NCBI RefSeq assembly: GCF_947623445.1
Contig: NC_135248.1
Location: 9,920,977-9,984,976 of the forward strand
From: Clavelina lepadiformis
Taxonomy: Eukaryota; Chordata; Ascidiacea; Aplousobranchia; Clavelinidae
Direction: 5' to 3'
Length of the DNA: 64,000 nucleotides
Shown here: piece after piece, positions 36,592-48,072 of the stretch
Layout: the number at the start of each line of letters is the position of its first letter
Numbering within the stretch: the stretch's first letter is position 1
Notes under the pieces: model-generated
Databases searched by the model: none
What the model was told of the DNA's origin: nothing
What the model saw: only the letters and a program-made list of their open reading frames with translations
Program-made: the position numbers and the translations under genes

Positions 36592-37881
36592 GTGGCGTAT
36601 TGCCTATATGTCAAATTTGCAACTAGAGCAGAAATATTAGGGAAGCTGACATTCTGCATGTATTTTTATCACTGCGGTAGACAAGTGTCCACGAGTCACT
36701 GCCTGCTTATTCACGTAAATATGGCTTAAGTTAAAGTAATGTCCTAAAATAAGTTAACCTTAAAGCAAAGAAAAGTTTTTACCGTAAGTATACCGGTCAA
36801 AAATATTTTTTAATTATATTTTATAGTTAAGCAATAGTGCAGAACGTAGATGATTAGGTGCAGGCAACGTTTATTTTAGACATAGAAAACTCATAAGCGA
36901 CAGAACATGTAGCCTACTGGTGAAGTTTACGATTCCTTACCGCAAATATCGGTACCCAGATCTGGTTTTCACCAATAGCAAAGCTTAAGCGAGATATTCT
37001 TTTCATACTTGATCCAAACGTCAACCATCACTTCTGTTTATTTCATATCGTGACGTCATAACTAGCGCCTGGCAGCGTATTCGCGACACATTTTTGACAA
37101 TAATTATATATTAACCACATAATATTTTTCATTTTTTTGTTCGAATTCTATCGAATAATACTTGTTTGATTTAAGGTTAACTTAAGTGTTTTACCATTCA
37201 GTGTTTTACCTTTCACTTGTGTCCTGCCGTAGGTTTCTTAAAAACGTTCTTGCTGGAAAACGCACCCCTGAAATAATGTCAACTACAGGAGAAATACTAG
37301 TAAACTCTCCAGGACCATGACACTGCAATAAAATCACTACCATATCTTTAACTATAATCTTATAATCTTATCTTACCATACCATAATCATGTATCTTAAA
37401 CTCTTAGCTAAAATCGCGCAAGGGATGCGAAAATGCTTTTTCCTCCTGCAAGGTGTGTGGGCTACTAAATGAATTGAGAACCGCTGAACTAGGCAACAAA
37501 ATCCGAAGCGGGCCTCTTGGATATTTTTGTAACATATTTGTTTTGAATTATTATCTGTTTCCTTTTAGACTAAAAACGTAATGGACATAGATAGAACTTA
37601 AAGAAGCGTTTTCAAAAGGCAAGACAATTCGTTTGTTACGCCATTAAACTTGCTATAATTAAGCGGCTTCCATCGTTAAATCGTGTTTAGCCTAGTAAAA
37701 CTACGTTTTTCAGCAGAGGCTTTTACCTACATAAGGTGGGCAAACTTTGATCCAGTTCATTTTATATATTCAAACGACAAGGGGAGTAGCGCTCTATAGA
37801 AGAAAGTAATCGTAATTGCACTATATAAAATAACATTTCTTTATTCATGCTCTTTGTTAATAGAAAAATATTTGTTTGCAG

Positions 37882-39214
37882 GTTGGCCGAAAAGGCAGAG
37901 GACCTGGACAATTCGGGGGTTGGATCCAACACTTCACTGTAAGCCACGATGGAAAGACTTTATACGCTTGCGACGTGTTTAACAAACGGATTCAATTAAT
38001 CGATTTGGCGAATAGAAAACCCATGTAAGTTATTCTTTACACATTTCCTTCCAACGATGTCAGTTAGACTAAAATATAAAAACTGAAATGGTGAAAGAAG
38101 TTTAAAGCTTTGCACTAAGATTAAGCTTGTTGAGAGAAGTCGGTCTTTGTGTGTTCTTGAGTCAAGTTGATTGACACATCCTGTACCAAGTGTTATTAGC
38201 TTGATCAGTGCGGCTAACCTCATCAGATTTTTAAAAAGTAGGCTTATTAATTTCACCTAAATAATTCAAATTAATAAAATACTCGAGTAAGTAACTTGTA
38301 GGCGTAAACTAGCCTATACCTTTATCAAGTATTTAATTTCACGGGAAAATAGAACAAAATTGGATAATAATTAATGCAAAAAGCATCCCCAGGTTCGAGT
38401 ATAAAGAAGAAGTAGGCCAACTTGAAAGCACTAATGATTGTTTTAAAATGCAGACATGCATTTCCATCGAACATGGCAGGTTTCAAATTTCAAGCTCGTG
38501 GTATCAGCGTTCTACGCAACGGAAACCTTTGCATCAATTGCGTGGGTTTTGATGGTACGTCACGAATTGGCATATTTACCCCGGAAGGACGTGTTGTCAG
38601 CAATTTTGGTCAAGGAACTATCGGGTCGTCCTGTGCAATGACAGTTGATAGTATGGATAGGATCACAGTGATGGACAGGTATACTATTTTTAATTTGGTA
38701 GAAATCAATACAATACAAGTGGAAACAAAACTCCGAATCCTATTGTGACATTGCATTGCACAGACGAAGAATGCAAATTACCACCTGTTCCCGAGACGGC
38801 AAGATATTAGGAACGTTCCACCCGCAAATACAAGGTGACGTCTTGCGCTTAGGATCCGATAATCGTGGAAGAATCATCGTACCCAATCATCTTGACAATT
38901 CTGTGATCGTATTCGAGCCGAACGGCAGAGCTGTCTACAAAATAAAGCCAGCATATGGTTCGGGTCATAGTTTTAAATATCCCGGGGCAGTTGCGTGCGA
39001 TGCTGACGACAATATTCTGGTTTGCGATGTCGGGAATCACAAGGTCACTCAATTTTCATCCGAAGGAGTTTTCCGCACCACTCTTCTATCGCAGAAGCAA
39101 CATGGACTCTGGCGTCCTCATGACATAGTGGCCACGCCACAAGGAAACGTTCTTTTAAGCGAAGTGTCGCAAACTTATATTAAAATCTTCTGCTTCTCAG
39201 CCAGAAGATATTAA
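37882..39214 (+). CDS. NHL-repeat (beta-propeller) protein, TRIM/LIN-41-like NHL domain, 3 exons
   Basis: Exons 37882-38024, 38454-38678 and 38764-39214 join in frame with GT-AG introns (phase 2 at both joins). The first exon starts with GRKGRGPGQFGG, the typical opening of an NHL repeat (G..G.GPGQF). Further repeats follow: FTVSHDGKTLYACDVFNKRI, ...GISVLRNGNLCI, AMTVDSMDRITVMD, RLGSDNRGRIIVPNHLDNSV, AVACDADDNILVCDVGNHKV and DIVATPQGNVLLSE. These form most of a six-bladed propeller; family members use it to bind RNA or protein. No RING, B-box or coiled coil was found upstream, so the N-terminus is either the short acidic exon at 36463 or is missing from my reading. The stop is TAA at 39212-39214. 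AATAAA at 40066-40071 is a possible polyadenylation signal, although far away. Confidence 0.8.
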
Positions 39215-40313
39215 GGCTCAAACAAGCCTTTTTGAAACTTTTGAAGCTGCGTCAAACACACATTGTAAATATATGGCGAAGTGCGTTTCTACAATGGCAC
39301 GCATATTTACCGTAACAGAAAAAATGTCTTTGTATAGCTATCAATATTCCAGAATTAGTTATATCATTGCAATGTTATGTCGGAAACACGCGTGACCACT
39401 GGCAATTGACAAATACCTGCCTTGACTCAATAATTTCGAATGTTGAAAACCTCGCTGAAAATGGCGTCGAAGTCGACTGACTGAGACGTTTTCATGCGCT
39501 GGAATTTTTGCAGGGCGTAAAAACATCCTGACAATCGCAACCAAAATAGCTCAGACTGTGCGGTATTTATCACGAGTTTTCATTGAATTTTCCCAATACA
39601 CAGTTAACTGATGATGACAAAATTAGATCCAGGTTTCTATGGTAATGATATTTCACCGTCGGCTTTCTTACACCACTAAACAAAACACTGGAACTGTAAT
39701 CAGCGATATATTCACAGCATTGCCAAACGATACAGCGACCATAGTTCTATACTATAGTAACAAAGCCTTTAACGGGACAGTATATATATTCGTATGGCAG
39801 CGTAAATACTGTGAGTTAGCTACGTTCCGCCACCTTGTGCTTATTGGCACGGGATGAAATTTTATTGACACCGTTCCTTGTCATTATCATCATCGTTTTT
39901 TATTTAAGATCTCGTCGTAGGGTTCAACTTTACGGCATTTAGAGTGATCAATGCATAGTTAAAATGACTTGTTAAGTAAAAGTAAATGACAGTTTGCAAA
40001 ACGTATATATAATAAGCTTTAAGAATGAAGTACAGAATGTCCGTTATCGCGCAAGTTAAAACTCGAATAAACGAGACTTCCAGATTTTCAGAATAGGAAG
40101 CAAAACATACAAATATGGCATACTGTGTACAATATTTTTGAAAAAAACAAAAAACGTTTATTGGAAATCCTAAAAAATAAACTTCGAAAACTTCTGCGCC
40201 TACGCTGAAAATCGTCCAGTTTCATTGGAATAGACAGCAAGTGGTTCTAAACCGTAGTCACCTCCAAAGTGAAAATTTTTTTAAAGTTAGCTCACTTCAT
40301 TCCCACAAAATTT
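39215..40313. other. 3' flanks of the convergent NHL and zinc-finger genes
   Basis: No further gene is supported. AATAAA on the minus strand at 40162-40157 lies about 150 bases after the zinc-finger gene's stop and is its likely polyadenylation signal. Confidence 0.5.
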
Positions 40314-43300
40314 TCAATATTTAACCTTTTGTGTTTTAAATTGACTGTCAATTTCCAGTAATTCGGTCTCGAGCAATCTTCGTTTGGCGACGTCTTCCGA
40401 TATTTGAGTTTCGATTTCTTCACGTCTGAGATGAAACAGGAAGCGTGTACAAATGATGTTCGTAAAATGTTATATATACTACGTGCTTACTATTGATATA
40501 ATAAATTAGAGCCCAAAGCCTTGAACAAATGGATAAACGAGAAATAAACGAAAAACATTCACGGACACGAAGAAACTAGTCACAACTGCAAATTTATTGC
40601 CTTTTCATCAAAGACAGCTGACTGATAGTTCCAGCAAAAACCAAATGTTTTGGGCCATGAGCGTTTTTACGGCATTAAAAAATCGTTTCATAATGCGTTT
40701 CAAAATTGTATATCAAGAATCGATAGGTATTTTACATATAAATGTGAGAATACATTTCTTATTGCGAGGTGTTTTAAAGTGGTTATTGAGGCAGAAACCA
40801 GGAATTTCTGCGATCTGCATGTTTTGGGTGGGGTAGACTATCGTGGAAATTTTAGACTAAGCTTTTAAAAACTTTTGGACTCCCGCTCAACGCAGTCCTC
40901 AATACACCACTGGTCACCTCGTTAAGTTGATGCAAATGAACACTATAAAACACACCAATTACTAACCTTCTAGCCAATGCCCGCATTCTATCACTAGCAG
41001 TCAATTCCTTTTCAACATTTGCCTTATGTTTAGCCGTTGATATATGAAGCAAATATTGCTGTTTTGAGTTTAGGTCTACAGAGCAAGTGTTGCATCTTTC
41101 CCAGTTAACTGAGGTGTCTGCTAGAGCTAAAATAATCCATTGCTGAATATTCAAGCAAGACTTGTTATTGACACAAAAACCAGATTAGTGCCATTGAAAT
41201 GTGGATTTTACAAACTGAAACAAATATTTGTTCATATAAGCAAAACACATGCAACATTGTAAGCAAGTACCATCAAATGCCGCTTTTTCCTTCAATTTTT
41301 TTGCATGTTTTTTTCCAGCATAGTGAGTCCTTGCAACAATAGTTGAAGAAAGTTCACATCCACACAGTGAGCAATACTCCATTTTGCTGCAGTTCTGCAA
41401 GTCTTCCTGACAAAGTATCATATAAATAGCAGCTTTTAAAATTTATACGTACAGTAGTTGCAAAGCTTCAAATTTCATACAACTCAATCATGATTAAAAA
41501 AAACTAAGCAAACATCAAAAAATTAAATGGCATAATTTTGATTATAAAATAAAGTTGTCTCTTGACTGAATCCTCGTATAAGAAAGTATGTTAATTCTTA
41601 ATTACACAATGCAATAACTTAAGGAGTTCATGAAATTCCTGGTAGGTAAAGCAAACATTATGCTATGAAACAACTACAATTGAGCATAAAAAATTCCAGA
41701 TTTGGTCTCAAACACATGCACACACATTTCGTTTGTGTTTACCTTTCTCTCAACTCGATCTTGCTGATGCAGTGGGTGAACTTTTTTTGCACCCACTTTT
41801 ATTAAGAAGTAATTGCGGACTTTTTTCTGGTGTTTTTCACTCTAAATAGAAGATGCATTTCATGATGTTAGCACTGATTGTCTGACTTTAAACCAAAATT
41901 AAAAGTGAGGTTACGTAGAACGACTTACAATATCATAGATTTATAGTTGTTACCTGGTAATGGGCATTTGTTTGTTCATTGCCAGCAAGCGTAGCATCAC
42001 ACACTTTGCAATAGCTTGGAAGAAAAAGATTATCTGGGTCATCAGCATCGCCAGTGGAAGACTCAATTACTAAACGATCTACAAGATATGAATGCATGAT
42101 CACTGAAGTTTAGCTCCAGTTAACCAAAATTATTTTGATCTTTTTTCCGAAAACCTAACTTCAAAGTGTGTAATAAACTTACGCTCTTACTTTGCAAGCT
42201 TTTGTACTGACGTAGCTTTGTTGCATGTTTTTTGCCAGAGAAATGAGCAAAACTGAGTGATGGCGATTCCAACAAAACATCACACATATAGCAGTAAGCT
42301 GATGATAAAAATTTTTGCAATTAACTATTGACAGAGAAAAAAATGCTATGCAAGGGTCTAGGCCGGGGGCGTTCAAATGGCGGATCTCGATCCGTATCCG
42401 GATCTTTTCAACTTTTTGTGTGGATCTTCCAACGTTTGGTACATTTACATAAATAAAGCACCATGAAAATTGAAGCATGTCCAATATGTTTACTATTCGT
42501 GTTTAGTGGATCATCATGTTGTCAGGTTTGGCTGTGGTGGATCATGGCACAAATCATTTGAACACCCCTGGTCTAGGCTATCAAAACTGCACCATAACAA
42601 GTGATGCGCATAGTTTAATGGTTCATCAAATACTGTGATGCTTTCGATATATGTAAAACAACTAAATATTCCAGTCTGAGTAACTGCATATCTGATAGCA
42701 TTATTAATAATTTACGTAAATTGTGGGTTTGATGTGAGCAGTGAGCTGTTAATGTCAAATCACTAAATCGGAAAACTCATTCTGGTTACTATATTATAAA
42801 TATTCGATAAAAACATAAAACACAAATATGTTGAATGTCGTTTTTTTGCCTTCCCATTTTCAGCCTAGATGCAAAATTGATGCACATGCTTATACAGCAC
42901 AGAGGTTTCAAAATCCTCATCACACAACATAAAACAATTCATAAAATTTCAAAAGATTGGACTAGCCTACATTTTAAAATCGAGTATGTGGACAAAACAA
43001 TAGCAGTGTGTCACAGAATTCCGACGTGGTTGTCAGATATAAATGAACAGAACTACTACAATGGCAAACCTAAGTACAGTAAGCCTATGTTATTTCATAT
43101 TCATGAAGTCAATACAAGCAAGCTTGATATGAATTTATTGTGTAATTTGCAAAAAGCAAGAGTAGAGTTCAATTGTTTTATATTTCATTGTAATGTTGTT
43201 TACCAAACAAAATTATGTTTTCAAGTGTAAATCTATTAGGCCTATGTTAAAACACATGGTAAACTTCACTAAAAGTGATATAGATGAAAGTATTGCTGAA

Positions 43301-43995
43301 CCAAAATAATCACTAATTATGAACGATTAATTGCTATATAAGCAAGCCTGTGCAGTTAAAGTGGATGTTTCTGATAGATGGATATTATAAATTGCAGCCT
43401 GAAAAGAATTGATTTACAGACTATTAAATCTGCTAGCATAGATTAGTCTAATTTAAAAGTTTTGTGTAGAGACTCCACAACCAGGAGCACATCACTTTGA
43501 TTACAAAAACCATAAACACAGTGAGGGTAGAATGATTGTCATTAGAATTGGGAGGAAGTAAGACGTTATGACAATGCCATCAGCTATGACTGTATCCATG
43601 TCCACTGATTGACATATAGGGATTCGACTTCACTTTTACTTCATTAATTTAAAGATAACTGACTAGTTGCATAGAAAAGATACTGAGATATATATTAAGT
43701 GTATTTCGGATATTATTGATAAAAAACTTTAAACAATTGGTTTTAAAAGTAGCTCAGAAGCCAACATCATTCAAGTGTCCCTAAACTAAACAGTACCAGT
43801 AACTGACTATGCATTTATAGAATAACATTAAATATCTCTGCAAGTAAATAAAAAACAATTGTCCATACTTCCAACTTCTTTTCCATCACAATTAAAACCA
43901 GATATTCCAAGAGGTCCATACTCCGTCGAAAATATGTCTTTTGTAAAATCATCACCATGAGTATCCGATTCATACAATGATTTCAGGTAAGCCAT
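40314..43995 (-). CDS. Four-finger matrin/U1-type zinc-finger protein (ZMAT4/ZNF346-like), 7 exons
   Basis: Seven minus-strand exons join with agreeing phases: 43995-43869, 42298-42191, 42078-41954, 41841-41743, 41406-41271, 41126-40967 and 40425-40314, giving 288 residues from ATG 43995 to TGA 40316-40314. Four C-x2-C-x12-H-x5-H fingers are visible: C45/C48/H61/H67, C102/C105/H118/H124, C165/C168/H181/H187 and C210/C213/H226/H232. YCKVCDATL...AHYQSEKHQKKVRNY and CSVDLNSKQQYLLHI resemble the first and last fingers of ZMAT4/ZNF346, proteins that bind double-stranded RNA. Finger 2 is split by an intron between its histidines. The last exon adds a charged helix (REEIETQISEDVAKRRLLE), likely coiled coil, that I do not recall from those relatives. 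Intron 1 carries a MITE. ZMAT3 or ZNF385 relationship is also possible. Confidence 0.88.
42364..42570. mobile_element. hAT-type MITE, 207 bp, in intron 1 of the zinc-finger gene
   Basis: Left end CGGGGGCGTTCAAATG and right end CATTTGAACACCCCTG are inverted copies. Perfect duplications GTCTAGGC at 42356-42363 and 42571-42578. The interior has GGATCTCGATCCG-type short palindromes. Confidence 0.9.
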
Positions 43996-45029
43996 TTTAC
44001 CAATTAAAAGATATTATATCTAAAAAATAATTTAAATAATTTTAAAATAATCTTAAAGAATTGCACTCTCCTCATACAGGCTTTGGCCTCAGCTCAAGAT
44101 GCTTACCGAATGCCGACCGTGCTTGCGCCAGGGCCTTGATGCACACAACCTGGTTTGGTGCACAGGTACTTTTTTGTATTGTTTATTTTTTGCCATAACT
44201 ATGAGGAGCGAAAGTTACGATGCCATACATTGTAATTATAGCACAATAAAACACATGGTTGTGAACAATTAACGATCAGCATTCAAAAATAACAGGCATT
44301 GCTTTTTCTCTTATTGCATATCGTAATATGTTATTGTAAGTTGTAACATAGTTCACCGTAATGGATAGTGTATCTACTATCCTCACATAATAGTTTAGTT
44401 TAAGGGAATTTAGCATGATTTCCTTATGGTTGTTAGGGTGCCTCCAAAATATACAGGTTTACTTGGACCGCTTGGATCGCTTAGACTGCGACATTGGATT
44501 GAAAGTTTTTTGAAACCGTGCATTTAGTTAGGTGATCATATGGTATTTTAAACATATTTTTTGAAACTTGCTGCAAATAAAGCACAAATTTTCACATTAA
44601 TGTTTAATAGGCCTACGTGTTGTTCCATCTTGGTTTAGCATGATTGTGCAAGATGACACTCTTTGTATTCTAAAACAGCGGTCCCTAACCGGTCCATGGA
44701 CTGTTTTCAGCCGGGTCGCAAAGGTTTCACACATAAAAGATTAAATACGATACTCTTACCGGATAGAAGAAATATAAAATATGATAATATAAATAAAATA
44801 TAAAATCACCAAACGAAAATAAAACATAAACGGTGACACGCAATGATTTATGTTCGTTTCTTGAATACAAACGTTCAGGCAAAAAGCATTTTGTTGCAGT
44901 AATAGCATGTTGATGTTTTCACTCTGAGTTACTATACGGAAGCGTTATGGTGAAAACGCATTTAATACTTGCTATTTTACTCTTGCTGCCCCCCAAAAAT
45001 GGCAGCGGTAATTCGGAAAGAGTCTATAT
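43996..45029. other. Intergenic stretch with repeat fragments
   Basis: A copy of the dispersed repeat also seen near 9200 lies at about 44160-44215. At 44677-44692 there is a hAT-like left end (CAGCGGTCCCTAACCGG) without a visible right end. No gene is supported. Confidence 0.45.
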
Positions 45030-45220
45030 CAAAGGTGGGCAAACTGCGGCTCGCTGACATGTGTTTTGTGGCTCTTCAAGCTGAATAGCAATATCCATTA
45101 TTGATCATTATCCATGCATTGTTTACCGTATTTGTATTGACACTACTGATTTTGCGGCTCGCTGGTGTTTGTAGTTTTCCGTAAAGTGACTCTTTCATTG
45201 AACAAGTTTGCCCACCCCTG
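45030..45220. mobile_element. hAT-type MITE, 191 bp, with perfect 8-bp duplication
   Basis: Ends CAAAGGTGGGCAAAC and GTTTGCCCACCCCTG are inverted copies. Perfect duplications GTCTATAT at 45022-45029 and 45221-45228. GCGGCTCGCTG words occur near both ends in inverted arrangement. Confidence 0.9.
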
Positions 45221-46194
45221 GTCTATATCATGACTTACTATAGTTACTGCAATTATAGTAAGCCATGGTCTATATAAAATAACAACTGAACAATGGATAG
45301 GGGTCGGACCTTTTCATGACCTCGGATTCGATTCCCAGTTGCGCTATCGCTGTAATAGAGAGTTTACTATTTCACTGTAAAAGTAGATCTTAGATAATGA
45401 TATGCTATAACATTTAAGTTAGGTTAATAAGAAACTGTGAAAAAGAACTTTAAAAGCACGATTTTTCGAATATTGGTAGCCGTTGTAATAATACCCTTGG
45501 CCTTGAGCAAAGCATGGATACGAAGTGGTAACTCAAAATGCTAGTGTCAGCGAGTAGCTGGCATACAAACTATTAGTAGTTGGTAAACCAGTTATTTTAG
45601 TAGCTGGCGCACCAGCTAGCAGTACAGCTGGCATTTGGTGGTTACCTCTATTATTCAAAGTATGAACAACGCTTGCTCCTGTTTAGTGATACTTTTGAAA
45701 ACTGAACAGTTCTAAATTCGGGCATCATAACAAAAATTAAAAAAAAAAGAAAATGATAATGCGTATTCATTCATTTATTTCATTCGGTAAGCTCGTTAGG
45801 CGGGCGTGCAGAAATACTTTCCTCTGTCCCAGGATAAAGAATTTGATGCCACATCGATCTAACGGGTTAAACCAAATCAGCTGATTGAAAAAAAAAACAA
45901 AGAACAATTTCTGACCAATCATCTATTGAGATGCATCTGCCCATAGCTGAAAAGTGGCAATTGTCTTTTTGTCTCAGAGGCAACGGCAAGCGAAAGGTTG
46001 TTTAAAAGAGTCTTGTGAAATGTTGCTTTAACACAATTCTTGAGTAGCCTAGTTGCAGTGATATTTGAGACAGATCTCCCTAAACCTGGTACAAGGTGGT
46101 ACTCGACACTGGCCGGTATTTCGGGTCAAAGAAAGAACGTGTATTTTCCGTTTAAATGTGTTTGACTAGGCCTAACGGTTGCCTATGCACTCGC

Positions 46195-46264
46195 CCCAGA
46201 GTGGAAAGTTTGCTGTTTTTGTGTGAGAATTCACTCGCGCTTTGAGAAAACTTTCCAATCTGGG
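46195..46264. repeat. Hairpin with 17-bp inverted arms
   Basis: CCCAGAGTGGAAAGTTT and AAACTTTCCAATCTGGG are inverted copies with one mismatch, separated by about 36 bases. The right arm also occurs near 9125-9142, so it belongs to a dispersed repeat. Confidence 0.7.
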
Positions 46265-48037
46265 ACTACTGACCTACGGTATACCGCCGACGGTAACTTA
46301 CGATCTAGGACCTATAGACAGTTTTATACAGATATAGGCCTTACTGACCTAGGCAAGCCTATAAGCTAGGCTAGGCTAGCTAGCGAGAAGTGCGAAAACT
46401 TTGCATTTTGTTTTTTCCATAGCCATTGACAGATTGACTCATTGGTCAAATGACGTCTTGCAAAAGAACCAGTCTGATTCTTGATGTGATTTTTATTGTA
46501 GACCTTCGCTCATAGACTATAGACTACAGAAGCAAGAACAGCGTTATAATATATGTAGCAATGCGAGTAGCGACTACTACGGCACTCCAGCTTTTTGATT
46601 TTTAAAAAGAAACCTTAGCCTAGTTAAATATACTTTTGCTTCACAGAACAACAAAACACAGAAGAAAAAACTGATGTGCAGAATTTATTTAAAGGTCAGT
46701 ATTGATACACTAAGAATTCGCAATCCAAAAATACAAGATGAATATGTAACGTCGGACATTTTGCTTGAAAATTGCGTCAATAACAATAACCCTAGCCAAT
46801 GATATACTGATATGAAAATACACTATAGAGGACAAGGTGCGAAACCTTTTCCATTCAGGAGCCACAATCATTTTTCAACTCCGCAGGTTAGCCGGTTTAT
46901 CGAAAAAAAATAGGCTATAAATGTTTTACTTGCACTCAATGTCACAACTTTTTGGAGCATTTGTTCCGGCAGATAGTAATAATAAGCAAGGATTTAAAAC
47001 TTACCAGGGATCAACTGTAACAATATCTTACTGATACTTAGAAGCTACTGTAAACATTTCACAAACAGCAGGTAATATAGCCAATTTTTACAGGGATTAT
47101 AGCTTGAAAAAAAATTAAACTCGTATGGAAAGCTGATTTAGATACAGGAAAAAATTACCTTTGAATGTACATTTTTTTTTGAATCATTACCATGTTACTG
47201 ACTGCATCACCTTTTGTGATATCCTTCTGACAACACTTACCAACAAAATAAGAACTAAAACTATAATCAGCTTGACAAGCTTGCTGTATAGGTCGAGATC
47301 AGCTTACAAATATCGAAGACAGCTTTAAAGAAATGATCCAAACATTTTTATAGACCTTGCAATGTTTGCTTAGCTAGCTAGAGAGATTGTATCAGCATGT
47401 GCTTGAACATTCACCCATAAAATTTTTCAAAAACGAGCTTATTTATAACTAAACAATAAATCACAATCGCAACAAATGCCCGATAAATTGATTATACAGT
47501 AATTAATGGACTTGAGTTTGAAGTTAGTGCTGAGAACTAAAAGACAAAATAAATGCAGACTACGCATTAACATTCACACTAAGTTGTAGTTTCTACCATC
47601 ACCAGGTTTAATAACAGTTGAACTGACTGTAGGTGTACATGTCTGCTACAGAAGATTACTATTAAGTAAGAACATCTCACTTCACTGCTAAGTATTGGAA
47701 ATTTCACCCAGTTGTTTAGACAAACGAGCTAAATGACTGCAAAAGGCTATAAATCAAGGTTGCAAATTACTGTAGTTAATGCAGCCTCCACTTTTTATAC
47801 ATACGTAGTTGTTTGAAAATGTACAGTTCTCGTAAATAGCCACGAACTAATCTTTGAAGTTATTGTAGTGTTGTCATACTACACCTTATGTTTTTAAGTG
47901 ATGATTAGGTACGTTTAATAATATTGTATACAGTGTAATATTTTAGCTAAAAGTTGTTACTGAAAGGTATGTCAATTTGAGCAGAAACTTAAATATGTTT
48001 TCTTTTTATGAAAGTTTACAACATTGTAACTTAAAAT

Positions 48038-48048
48038 TTTTTTTACAG
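48038..48048 (+). promoter_or_regulatory. Acceptor-like site in the CYHR1 5'UTR
   Basis: TTTTTTTTACAG ends at 48048, 24 bases before the ATG. It is a good splice acceptor, either of a 5'UTR intron or for spliced-leader addition. Confidence 0.5.
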
Positions 48049-48072
48049 ACAATAGGTTAATGCAAAAGAAAT

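Larger units (their letters stand above)
45229..48048. other. Intergenic stretch upstream of CYHR1
   Basis: No gene is recognised. It includes a perfect-looking hairpin at 46195-46264 and TAGGCT-rich sequence at 46330-46385. The CYHR1 promoter is presumably in or near this stretch, but no TATA or other motif could be assigned. Confidence 0.4.

Noticed and set aside
42835..43230. 131-codon plus-strand frame starting in the zinc-finger gene's first intron
   Set aside because: It has no recognisable domain, its composition resembles the surrounding AT-rich DNA, and it runs antisense through a spliced intron. It could be chance. Only transcript data would rescue it.
45300..45365. tRNA-like B-box (GGATTCGATTCCC) suggesting a tRNA gene or SINE
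   Set aside because: No A-box or cloverleaf partner strands are found at the right distance upstream, so a tRNA or SINE head is not supported.
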